Shown: positions 12,820 to 18,597 of the stretch, piece after piece | How positions within the stretch are numbered: position 1 is the stretch's first letter | Layout: every line of letters begins with the position of its first letter | From: a virus | Reading direction: 5' to 3' (one strand) | Length of the DNA: 22,971 nucleotides | Virus record (IMG/VR): IMGVR_UViG_3300008448_000694 | Location: 1 to 22,971 of that record | The notes under the pieces: model-generated | Database searches by the model: none | Told to the model about the DNA's origin: nothing | What the model saw: the letters and a program-made list of their open reading frames with translations, nothing else | Program-made: the position numbers and the translations under genes

Positions 12820-13556
12820 CTAGTCCTCGGCTTCCGAATTCTGATCTTCGCCCTTCAGCGCCAGCAGCACGACCGTCTCGATCTGCGGCAGGACGTCGGC
12901 CAGCAGGGCCGCATCGGCGCCCAGCGCCTGGCCGACCTGCATCACGGCACCGAAGTCCAGGCCGTAAGGTCCGTTCATGCCCATCCGCAGCTGCCAGCGG
13001 CAGCCCTTCAGGACTTGCCAGGCGCTCTGGCCGGCCACGGTCCGGGGCTGGTTTACGACGGCGGGGCACTCTCCGCAGCGGCGTCCGTTGTCGGCGATAC
13101 ATCCGTCGCAGTAGCTGTCGCCGCCCTCGGGGTGGAACTCCCACCTTGCGAGGGCGACAAGCCGTTTTTTTCCGCTTCGGCCTCCAGCAGCGGGCCCGCG
13201 TACTGGCGCTCGAACGCCTCATAGGCCGGGTACCAGCCCAGCAGCCGGTCAACCTGTTCCGGCGTCGGCTGGCCTTCGATCGGCGAACCGTCGACATCGG
13301 CCACGCCCTCCAGGGTCCGCAGGCCGCCTGGCCGATCGGGCGGAGCGTCAGGATCCGGGCGATGCACCAGCGCGCCGATCAGGGCGCAGCGATACCGCGA
13401 ATGCAGGTCGTGCGGCTCGCCCTCGCCGGTGGCCAGAACCAGATCACGCGCCCGGCCCTTGGCGCGCATATAGTCATAGGGCTGGATCGGGTCGCAGACC
13501 GCGACGGCACCGCCACCCAGGTCAATCCGAACGGGGTCGAAACTCTTCAGCTGCAT
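12820..13556 (-). CDS. Tail assembly chaperone, long (GT-like) product by -1 frameshift
   Basis: If ribosomes slip by -1 at A_AAA_AAC (13170-13164), the frame continues without a stop from CGG at 13164 to TAG at 12820, giving 131 + 114 = 245 aa. The extension begins RLVALARWEFHPEGG, contains four cysteines spaced CX2CX7CX2C (C150, C153, C161, C164), and ends with QSAWQVLKGCRWQLRMG, GPYGLDFGAVMQVGQALGAD and IETVVLLAL. The last segment resembles DUF1799-type proteins that serve as the T part in lambda-like phages. The downstream frame has only a GTG (13038) with no clear ribosome binding site as its own start, which favours expression as a fusion. Coordinates are given as one span; the frame changes at 13164. 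Confidence 0.8.
13053..13556 (-). CDS. Tail assembly chaperone, short (G-like) product
   Basis: Zero-frame product of 167 aa, ending at TAA 13053. Residues 1-131 (MQLKSFDPVRIDLGGG, then YDYMRAKGRARDLVLATGEG, PEQVDRLLGWYPAYEAFERQY, EAEAEKNG) form the shared domain. The last 36 residues after the slippery site are Ser/Thr/Ala-rich and look unstructured, as expected when the functional continuation lies in another frame. In siphophages the gene just upstream of the tape measure gene makes chaperones that coat the tape measure protein during tail assembly. Only a weak Shine-Dalgarno (GAG) precedes the ATG at 13556, and a stem-loop at 13581-13608 lies 25 bases upstream. Confidence 0.8.
   Translation of the reverse strand: MQLKSFDPVRIDLGGGAVAVCDPIQPYDYMRAKGRARDLVLATGEGEPHDLHSRYRCALIGALVHRPDPDAPPDRPGGLRTLEGVADVDGSPIEGQPTPEQVDRLLGWYPAYEAFERQYAGPLLEAEAEKNGLSPSQGGSSTPRAATATATDVSPTTDAAAESAPPS
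13117..13170 (-). promoter_or_regulatory. Programmed -1 frameshift signal: slippery heptamer plus stem-loop
   Basis: Coding strand reads GAA AAA AAC in the zero frame, so the heptamer A AAA AAC (13170-13164) has the classical X XXY YYZ register. Five bases later an imperfect hairpin starts: GTC pairs with GAC (13158-13156 with 13119-13117), GCCCTCG with CGAGGGC (13155-13149 with 13129-13123) and an upper stem GGTGG with CCACC (13145-13141 with 13135-13131). A GGC bulge and a small internal loop interrupt it. Heptamer, spacer and stem-loop are the standard parts of a -1 frameshift element. Confidence 0.85.
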
Positions 13557-13580
13557 GGGGTCGGACTCGGTTAAGGCGAA

Positions 13581-13608
13581 AGCCCCGCCCGCTTTCGCAG
13601 GCGGGGCT
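13581..13608 (-). terminator. Stem-loop between the tail tube and chaperone genes
   Basis: AGCCCCGCC (13581-13589) pairs with GGCGGGGCT (13600-13608), nine perfect pairs around a ten-base loop. On the transcribed strand it is followed by TTTCGCCTTAA, a poor U tract, 25 bases before the chaperone ATG. It could be a partial terminator lowering chaperone synthesis relative to tail tube protein. That role is inference. Confidence 0.5.
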
Positions 13609-13635
13609 GGGGGGAGGTAGGTGAGTATTCGGTGT

Positions 13636-13652
13636 GACGCACGCCGTGCGTC
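13636..13652. repeat. Palindromic repeat P, copy 3
   Basis: Core palindrome of eight base pairs around a central C (13636-13643 with 13645-13652), without extended arms. It lies in the 197-base gap between the tail tube and chaperone genes; a separate perfect GCCGGGCGCCCGGC palindrome follows at 13665-13678. Confidence 0.8.
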
Positions 13653-13679
13653 GGTTCGGGATTGGCCGGGCGCCCGGCG

Positions 13680-13753
13680 CCCAGCCCGCGTCGGGTCGAC
13701 CCGAAGGGCGGCGCGAAAGCAGTCACAGGGCGGAGCCCTGTGACCGAGGGCCT
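13680..13753 (-). repeat. Hairpin repeat R, copy after the tail tube gene
   Basis: It carries the left arm CCAGCCCGCGTCGGGTCGAC and a perfect ten-pair hairpin GTCACAGGGC-GGA-GCCCTGTGAC (13722-13744, plus-strand reading), separated by extra bases that include CCCGAAGGGC. It begins right after the tail tube stop and could act as a terminator or mRNA end. Confidence 0.75.
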
Positions 13754-15046
13754 CTAGTAAGCCGTCACGTCATTGACCAGAACCGCCCGCAGTGTGCGCT
13801 GGGTCGCGGCCCTCTCGGTCGGCTTCATCTGGAAGGTCGTCCGGATCCCGCCGGGACCGGTCAGGCCCACCTTGCGACGCGGCAGGCGGACGTTCTCCAT
13901 GATGAAGTCGAGGCTCTTTTGCGGGCCGATCTGCCACCCCAGACGGACCGAAATCGGCGTCCGGGCCGTCGCAAGATCGTACAGGACCCGGTCGGCGAAA
14001 CGGACCGTGACATCCAGGCCGACGGAAAGCATGGCCGGATCCGCGCCCCCGATACGGCCGTCCGGACGGATCGATTCATCCTTCTCCAGATTGTTGCCGA
14101 TCCGCAGGGTCGCGCTCTCGACCCTGCCCAGCGGCACGCCGTCCTGTTCGATGATGCCCGAGAACTGGCTGAACCGCTCGGTGAGCCAGTCCGCAGCGAG
14201 CGTCCCCGCCATCGAGCTGACACCGACGTTTTCCCCCTGGCCGACCAGAGAGAGGGTGGCGTTCAGCAGGCCGGACCGCTGCATCTGGATCGACAGGTCG
14301 TTGACCATGACGCCATAGTTCATGCCGAAGTGCGGCACATCCGGGAAACCCAGCTGAACCGCCGCATCGGGGTGGGCCAGCTGCCCGGCGGTGAAAACGT
14401 GGTTGAAGGCTCCCGAGGCCGCGCCGCCGGTCAAGGTGGCGGCCGAGCGCGTCGCGTTCGTCGCCGGGGTGACGCCGGCCACCAGGGTGAAGCTGTTGCC
14501 GGCCGTCCCGACCGTATCGTGAACGATGTTCAGCACCGTGCCCGACAGGCTGGCCGAATAGGTGGCGACGGAAATGAGCGGGTCGGCGCTGGCATTCAGG
14601 AAGGCAACCAGGTTGGCCACCGTCTCCGCGATCGTTGCGCCGATCCTGCACTGGCCCGCGATGGGGGCGGCCGTCACAAGGGTGACGGTCGTGCCGTTGA
14701 TGGTCAGGATCGAGTTGTTCACCGGAAGGGCGGAAAACGTGTACGACCCGGAAGCAAACAGCCCCGCCGTGGTGACCGGGTTGCCCAGCAAAAGCCGAAG
14801 CCACAGGCCGAAATGCCTCAGATCGACAGGCACAACCGCCTGACCCTCATTGTTGACGACGTCATTGCCGCCGTCCTGCGGATCGCGACCGAAGCCGAGA
14901 ACGACGTCGTCCAGTACGTCCTGTTCCTCGCCCAGATCCACACTGACGACCGGGACCTTGCGGAACCCGGAAGCGGGAATCGATCCGTAGTCGCCCGTGG
15001 CAATCGCCATGGCAACAATGCCGTTTGCACCGCGAGCGCGAGCCAT
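13754..15046 (-). CDS. Major tail tube protein with an inserted domain
   Basis: A 430-aa protein forming the tail tube. The N-terminal part (GSIPASGFRKVPVVSVDLG, then LRHFGLWLRLLLGNP, about 20-90) and the C-terminal part (FNHVFTAGQ, GFPDVPHFGMNYGVMVNDLSI, about 213 onwards, to RKVGLTGPGGIRTTFQMKPTER) read as one tail-tube family protein. Between them, residues about 100-212 hold an extra Ser/Thr/Ala-rich beta segment with NSILTINGTTVTLVT, GATIAETVANLVAFLNASAD and GTAGNSFTLVAG. The insert sits where the tube family usually runs directly from GPYTH to VFT, so it is probably a domain displayed in a loop on the tail surface. ATG at 15046 follows GGAG six bases upstream. Confidence 0.82.
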   Translation of the reverse strand: MARARGANGIVAMAIATGDYGSIPASGFRKVPVVSVDLGEEQDVLDDVVLGFGRDPQDGGNDVVNNEGQAVVPVDLRHFGLWLRLLLGNPVTTAGLFASGSYTFSALPVNNSILTINGTTVTLVTAAPIAGQCRIGATIAETVANLVAFLNASADPLISVATYSASLSGTVLNIVHDTVGTAGNSFTLVAGVTPATNATRSAATLTGGAASGAFNHVFTAGQLAHPDAAVQLGFPDVPHFGMNYGVMVNDLSIQMQRSGLLNATLSLVGQGENVGVSSMAGTLAADWLTERFSQFSGIIEQDGVPLGRVESATLRIGNNLEKDESIRPDGRIGGADPAMLSVGLDVTVRFADRVLYDLATARTPISVRLGWQIGPQKSLDFIMENVRLPRRKVGLTGPGGIRTTFQMKPTERAATQRTLRAVLVNDVTAY

Positions 15047-15070
15047 GGAAGTCTCCGTTGTTCAGGTTGA

Positions 15071-15115
15071 CAGGCCATGTCGGGTCGGGAAGGCGGAGCC
15101 TTCTCGCCACGGGCC
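15071..15115 (-). repeat. Hairpin repeat R, copy before the tail tube gene
   Basis: A diverged copy: the inner hairpin GAAGGC-GGA-GCCTTC (15089-15103) is flanked by GTCGGGTCGG and CCACGGGCC. It occupies most of the 90-base gap between the U-like and tail tube genes. Confidence 0.7.
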
Positions 15116-15136
15116 AAAGGGAGATCGCCCGGCCCG

Positions 15137-15568
15137 CTACAGCGGGCTGGACGTGCTGTAATAGGCGATGATCGCCGCTTCGCTGGCCGCGCCGGACTCG
15201 GCACCGGCGATGTCCAGGTCACCCCGGTCGGGGGCGGTCGTCTCCAGCCATTCGACCAGCCCGCCCAGGGTCCGGTCCGCTTCCACGGCCGCGCCGACGG
15301 CGCTTTGCAGCGCATCCAGCACCTGGTCGGCGGTCTGGCCGGGCGTCGGCACCGCGCCGAACAACAGTCCGAACCGGTGCGAATAATTGTAGCTCAGGGG
15401 CGAAAGATCGACGTCGGGCTCGCCCGGATCGCCGTCCGAGATATCGACCGCGCCGACGGGAGGGATTTCATCCGGCTTTGTGCGATTCCGCGTCACCAGC
15501 GCCAGCGGCACGGCTGTCTCGACCAGAGACTTGATCGCGGCACCGACCTGTTCACGCTTGCTGGTCAC
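15137..15568 (-). CDS. Putative tail terminator / minor tail protein U-like
   Basis: A 143-aa protein. The start is a GTG at 15568 with a strong GGAGG five bases upstream; no ATG fits as well. An N-terminal helix (REQVGAAIKSLVETAVPLA) is followed by LVTRNRTKPDEIPP, DLSPLSYNYSHRFGLLFGA, a helix DQVLDALQSAVGAAVEADR, then GLVEWLETTAPD and a short C-terminal strand. This alternation and size fit tail terminator proteins of the gpU type, which cap the tail tube and join it to the head. Position between the FII-like and tail tube genes supports this. Proteins like this one are sometimes labelled acyl-CoA transferase in databases, for which I see no basis. No gpZ-like gene precedes it. Confidence 0.55.
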   Translation of the reverse strand: MTSKREQVGAAIKSLVETAVPLALVTRNRTKPDEIPPVGAVDISDGDPGEPDVDLSPLSYNYSHRFGLLFGAVPTPGQTADQVLDALQSAVGAAVEADRTLGGLVEWLETTAPDRGDLDIAGAESGAASEAAIIAYYSTSSPL

Positions 15569-15579
15569 GGAAACCTCCG

Positions 15580-15640
15580 GGCCGGGTCGGGTCGGGAGAT
15601 CCCCCCGATGCCTCGCATGGGGGGTCGACGATCACGGCCC
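15580..15640 (-). repeat. Hairpin repeat R-related copy before the U-like gene
   Basis: The flanks (GGCCGGGTCGGGTCGGGAG and ATCACGGCCC) resemble the other R copies, but the inner hairpin differs: CCCCCC and ATGC pair with GCAT and GGGGGG (15601-15624) around CTC with one bulged G. One end lies next to the GGAGG that serves the GTG start of the U-like gene. Confidence 0.55.
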
Positions 15641-15644
15641 CATA

Positions 15645-15959
15645 TCAAGAGGGCAGTTCCTTGACTTCGCAGGTCCAGACCCGCGTGCGCGTCAGACGCG
15701 GCTTTGCGACAACCTGCAGCACCACGCCGTCGCCGGCGCGCGTGACGGTATCGCCGACGGCCGGGTCGGCGACCTCGCTTTGGCGCACTCGAACAAACCG
15801 GGTCCGAACAATGCGCTGGCCTTCACCCCAGCCGTCCAGATCGTCCCGTTCGGCGCAGCGGATCCGCACGGAACCCACCACCCCGCTCCAGGCCGCATCC
15901 TCGCCGAGGGCGCGGAAGACAGCATCCTGCTGGCGGTCCACGGCCCCGGCGAAAGACAT
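15645..15959 (-). CDS. Head-tail attachment protein, lambda FII-like
   Basis: A 104-aa protein starting MSFAGAVDRQQDAVFRALGE at 15959, eight bases after the DUF2190 stop. The N-terminal helix and the beta-rich remainder (VRIRCAERDD, RFVRVRQSEVADPAVGDTV, GVVLQVVAKPR, WTCEV) match the layout of the FII/Phage_attach family, which binds the portal end and accepts the tail. The frame is open far upstream (to 16493), but that part overlaps DUF2190 and has no family character. The Shine-Dalgarno is weak, so translation may depend on coupling to the upstream gene. Assignment rests on pattern and on position at the head-tail boundary. Confidence 0.72.
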   Translation of the reverse strand: MSFAGAVDRQQDAVFRALGEDAAWSGVVGSVRIRCAERDDLDGWGEGQRIVRTRFVRVRQSEVADPAVGDTVTRAGDGVVLQVVAKPRLTRTRVWTCEVKELPS

Positions 15960-15967
15960 CGGCTGGC

Positions 15968-16300
15968 CTAGATCGTCGGCTGCAGACGGACGCGACCGAC
16001 CGCAGCGGCGGCCAGTTTGGCGTCGACCGCATAGCCGGCCTTCTGGTTGCTGCCGACGGTCGTGGTGAAGTTCTTGGCCGTGTCGTCCCAGTACAACAGA
16101 ACGCCCTGGGTCCAGGCCTGGGAGGTGGCGGCCGCGAGGTCGAACACGCCCGTGACGGCACCCGAGAAGGTTGCGCCGACGGGAGCCGTGATGGCGGGCA
16201 CAGCGATGATGCTGCCGATCTTGACCGGCGCGCCGGCCACAACCCCGCCCGAGGGCGCGATCAGGTCCAGGCTGTCGCCCGGCTGGACGAAGTTCTTCAT
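15968..16300 (-). CDS. DUF2190-family capsid (decoration-type) protein
   Basis: A 110-aa protein beginning MKNFVQPGDSLDLIAPSGG, a typical DUF2190 opening. The rest, with VKIGSIIAVPAI, GATFSGAVTGVFDLA, VLLYWDDTAKNFTT and GYAVDAKLAA, fits the small beta-rich fold of that family. Members commonly follow the major capsid gene and are thought to serve as capsid cement or decoration proteins, in the place of lambda gpD. The open frame extends upstream to 16369, but I chose 16300 because AAGGA lies eight bases upstream and the extension is an Arg-rich translation of the intergenic repeat. The 167-base gap before it holds the UUCG hairpin and one palindrome copy. Confidence 0.85.
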   Translation of the reverse strand: MKNFVQPGDSLDLIAPSGGVVAGAPVKIGSIIAVPAITAPVGATFSGAVTGVFDLAAATSQAWTQGVLLYWDDTAKNFTTTVGSNQKAGYAVDAKLAAAAVGRVRLQPTI

Positions 16301-16351
16301 GGTCGTTTTCCTTGCTCTTGAGGGGCCCTTGGCAGAACGCCGCCGGCGAAG

Positions 16352-16390
16352 ACAGGCGGGCCGACGCACGCCGTGCGTCAGTCCGCCTGT
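16352..16390. repeat. Palindromic repeat P, copy 4, with outer arms
   Basis: The core palindrome (16363-16379) is enclosed by a second stem, ACAGGCGG (16352-16359) with CCGCCTGT (16383-16390). It lies in the gap between the capsid fusion and the DUF2190 gene, downstream of the UUCG hairpin in the direction of transcription. Confidence 0.8.
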
Positions 16391-16416
16391 GATCGGCTGC
16401 GGAACAAAGCGAAGGA

Positions 16417-16442
16417 ATCGGGGCCGCCGAAGCGGCCCCGAT
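16417..16442 (-). terminator. UUCG-capped hairpin after the major capsid gene
   Basis: A perfect 11-bp stem (16417-16427 with 16432-16442) closes a TTCG loop on the transcribed strand, with a C-G closing pair, i.e. the very stable cUUCGg tetraloop. It begins about 25 bases after the fusion-gene stop. The bases after it on the transcript (TTCCTTCGCTTTG) are only moderately U-rich, so it may be a partial terminator or a 3'-end stabiliser for capsid mRNA rather than a full stop. Confidence 0.7.
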
Positions 16443-16467
16443 CAGTTCGTCGACGCTGCAATCAGGA

Positions 16468-18585
16468 TCAGGCGCCGGGGTTGCGGAAGGCACCGCGGAA
16501 GTCCGTCGCGCCCGTGTAGAAGTCCATGGTCACGCGGAAGGCCATGCCGTCGACGTCGAACTGCTCCTGGGTCAGCACGCGCGGACCGGGTGCGTCGGCC
16601 AGGTAGCCGTAGCTGAACACCGGGCAGTCGGCCGGGTCGGCGTAGAGTTCCCAGGCATTGCCGGTCAGGGCAGCTTCGGCGACGACCTGCAGGCGACCCG
16701 AGAACGGATTGACCTCGCCGGCGACGACCGGCTGGGTGTCGGCCACCAGCTGCTGGGCGACGGTTTCAACATCAGCACCGACCAGCAGGATGCGCGGCGT
16801 CAGGTTCAGGACGTTGCCGTCCAGATCCGTCTGTTTGCGGATCGCCGCGCGGGCGGCACCCAGGGTGGCGATGCCGGGGGCAGCGCCGGATGCCGCGAGG
16901 TTACCGTGGGCCGAGTTGAACAGGTTGATGTTGTCGGCCAGTTTCGGACCATTGCCCGAGTTCAGCGCCTTCATGGTGTAGAAGGTGGCGTTCTCGAACC
17001 GGCTGACCATGCGACCGATCGAGCCGAAAACGTCGTCGAACGCGCCCAGATCGTCATTGACGATCGCTTGGCGGGTCAGGTTAACCCGGCGGCCGAAGCT
17101 GGCCAGGGTCACCGTCTCGCGGCCTTCATTGATCGTGCCCGACTTGATTTCGCCGTCTTCCTGATAGGGCAGCAAGGTCGGGAAGTCGCCGATGCGCAGC
17201 AGCTTCGTCGCCTTGAAGTCGCGCAGGTCGCGACGGCGGGCAATGGCCTGATAGGTCGGCTGGGTGGCCGCATAGCGGTCCTGCAGGATCTTGTTCGAAG
17301 CCGCCTCGAGGATCAGCGGGAAGTCGGACGACGTATGCGCCGCGCGCAGGATGTTGATCGGGTCACGCTCGCGCGGGCTGACGCCGGCCCGCAGGGCGGC
17401 CAGCTCCAGCAGACGGACACCCATGAACTCGCGCGAGGCATCGGACGGCGTCCTGCGCAGGCAGCGAGACACGATAGCACCGACGATGGCCTCGCGGGTC
17501 GCTTCCGTATTGTCGCCGGAGCGGGCGGCCGAACCGGCCGGAGCGGTCGTGGTGGCGGCGCGCTGGGTCTCGGCGGCAGCCTGAAGCAGGGTTGACCGGG
17601 CGGTTTCGACGCTGATCTCGCCGCGACCGTTCTGGGCGACCAGTTCGGCGGCACGGGCATCGAGGCCGAAGCTGCGGGCCTGATCGACGAAGCCGACCGC
17701 ATCCACGGCCGAGAAGCGCGAAACCTCAGCCACAGCCGGGGTGCTGACCGAAGTGCTGGACGGGGCGGCCCGCTGTTCGGTGCCGGCCGCCGGATTGGCG
17801 GGTGTTTCGGTCGCACGGGTGTCGGCGGCGGCAGCGCCGGGGCCATTGGTGTCGAAAGCCACACGGGCAGCCGACAGGGCCAGAGCGGCGGCCGTGCCGC
17901 CCAGCGAAAGGGAGCGTCTCATATCTTCGTCCTCTTGAGGGGTGGCGACAGCGCCGGTGGAAGCGGAAAGTCCGGGGGAGGTGGCCGCCGAGCGCACCCC
18001 GGCGGCGGGATCGGCGGGAACGGTGACCAGGCTGCCTTCCAGGAGTTCCCAGGAAGTCGCGCGCCAGGTGTGTTTTTCGGTCTCGGCATCGATCGCCACG
18101 ACAGCCCAGGCCTTGGGCGCATAGCCGATCGAGATGCCGCGCAGTTCGCCGCGGGCGACCATGCCCTCGGCCTCGCGACCGGCAGGCGTATCGGCGAAGC
18201 GTGCCGTGGCGGTCAGGGCCGCGACGCCACCGATGGTTTCGAACCGGACTGCGGTGATCGTTCCGAGATTGGCATTGATGCCGTAGCGATTGTGACTGTC
18301 CAGCAGCGGCACGACGCCTCGGGCAACACGCCCGATGTCAACCGCCGCAGCGGAGATCTCCAGCTCTTCGACAAAATAGTGCCGGTCCACGGCCGCACCG
18401 GTCGAGAGGACCAGCTCCACGGTCCGCGTCTCGGCGCTGTAGGTCGATGGCGTGAAGGCCGCGAACCGCGATTGCGGACCGGTCGGGGGATGGGCGCGGC
18501 GGTCCTCGCCTGCGGCGGGGGCGTCACGGGTCATCGGGGCGAGGGCCAGAAGGGCCGTCGCCGCCGGAGTGGCGGTCTTCGTCAT
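16468..18585 (-). CDS. Prohead protease - scaffold - major capsid protein fusion
   Basis: One 705-aa frame carries three head-assembly functions. Residues about 40-200 look like a HK97/Mu-type prohead serine protease, with LLDSHNRYG (H98) and the RGISIGYA motif (S152) as probable catalytic residues, then WELLEGSLVTVPADPAA. Residues about 205-400 are Ala/Thr-rich low complexity with a helical stretch, as expected for a cleavable scaffold. Residues about 400-705 resemble HK97-fold capsid proteins, with conserved-looking segments such as LLPYQEDGEIKSGTINEGRE and a C-terminal DADGMAF-like stretch. Such fusions are known in other phages. An internal ATG at 17922 (residue 222) has an excellent ribosome binding site, so a 484-aa scaffold-capsid product may also be made. 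The start at 18585 follows GGGGA. A strong hairpin follows the stop. Confidence 0.92.
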   Translation of the reverse strand: MTKTATPAATALLALAPMTRDAPAAGEDRRAHPPTGPQSRFAAFTPSTYSAETRTVELVLSTGAAVDRHYFVEELEISAAAVDIGRVARGVVPLLDSHNRYGINANLGTITAVRFETIGGVAALTATARFADTPAGREAEGMVARGELRGISIGYAPKAWAVVAIDAETEKHTWRATSWELLEGSLVTVPADPAAGVRSAATSPGLSASTGAVATPQEDEDMRRSLSLGGTAAALALSAARVAFDTNGPGAAAADTRATETPANPAAGTEQRAAPSSTSVSTPAVAEVSRFSAVDAVGFVDQARSFGLDARAAELVAQNGRGEISVETARSTLLQAAAETQRAATTTAPAGSAARSGDNTEATREAIVGAIVSRCLRRTPSDASREFMGVRLLELAALRAGVSPRERDPINILRAAHTSSDFPLILEAASNKILQDRYAATQPTYQAIARRRDLRDFKATKLLRIGDFPTLLPYQEDGEIKSGTINEGRETVTLASFGRRVNLTRQAIVNDDLGAFDDVFGSIGRMVSRFENATFYTMKALNSGNGPKLADNINLFNSAHGNLAASGAAPGIATLGAARAAIRKQTDLDGNVLNLTPRILLVGADVETVAQQLVADTQPVVAGEVNPFSGRLQVVAEAALTGNAWELYADPADCPVFSYGYLADAPGPRVLTQEQFDVDGMAFRVTMDFYTGATDFRGAFRNPGA
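17922..17935 (-). promoter_or_regulatory. Internal ribosome binding site and in-frame start in the protease-capsid fusion
   Basis: On the coding strand AGAGGA (17935-17930) is followed by seven bases and an ATG at 17922-17920, which is in frame (residue 222). This is the best Shine-Dalgarno match in the head module and better than the one of the full-length start. It falls exactly at the junction between the protease domain and the scaffold-like segment, which begins MRRSLSLGG. Lambda C/Nu3 shows the same logic of a nested scaffold start inside a protease gene. The functional role here is inference. Confidence 0.65.
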
Positions 18586-18597
18586 GGGGATCCCCGG

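Noticed and set aside
12820-13038. Independent 72-aa gene starting with GTG at 13038
   Set aside because: No clear ribosome binding site, and the frame is open upstream exactly to the slippery heptamer, so it is better explained as the frameshifted part of the chaperone.
16301-16493. Longer starts for the DUF2190 protein (16369) and the FII-like protein (16493)
   Set aside because: The extensions translate the repeat-bearing gap or overlap a neighbouring gene, and the shorter starts begin with family-like N-termini; for DUF2190 a good Shine-Dalgarno supports this.
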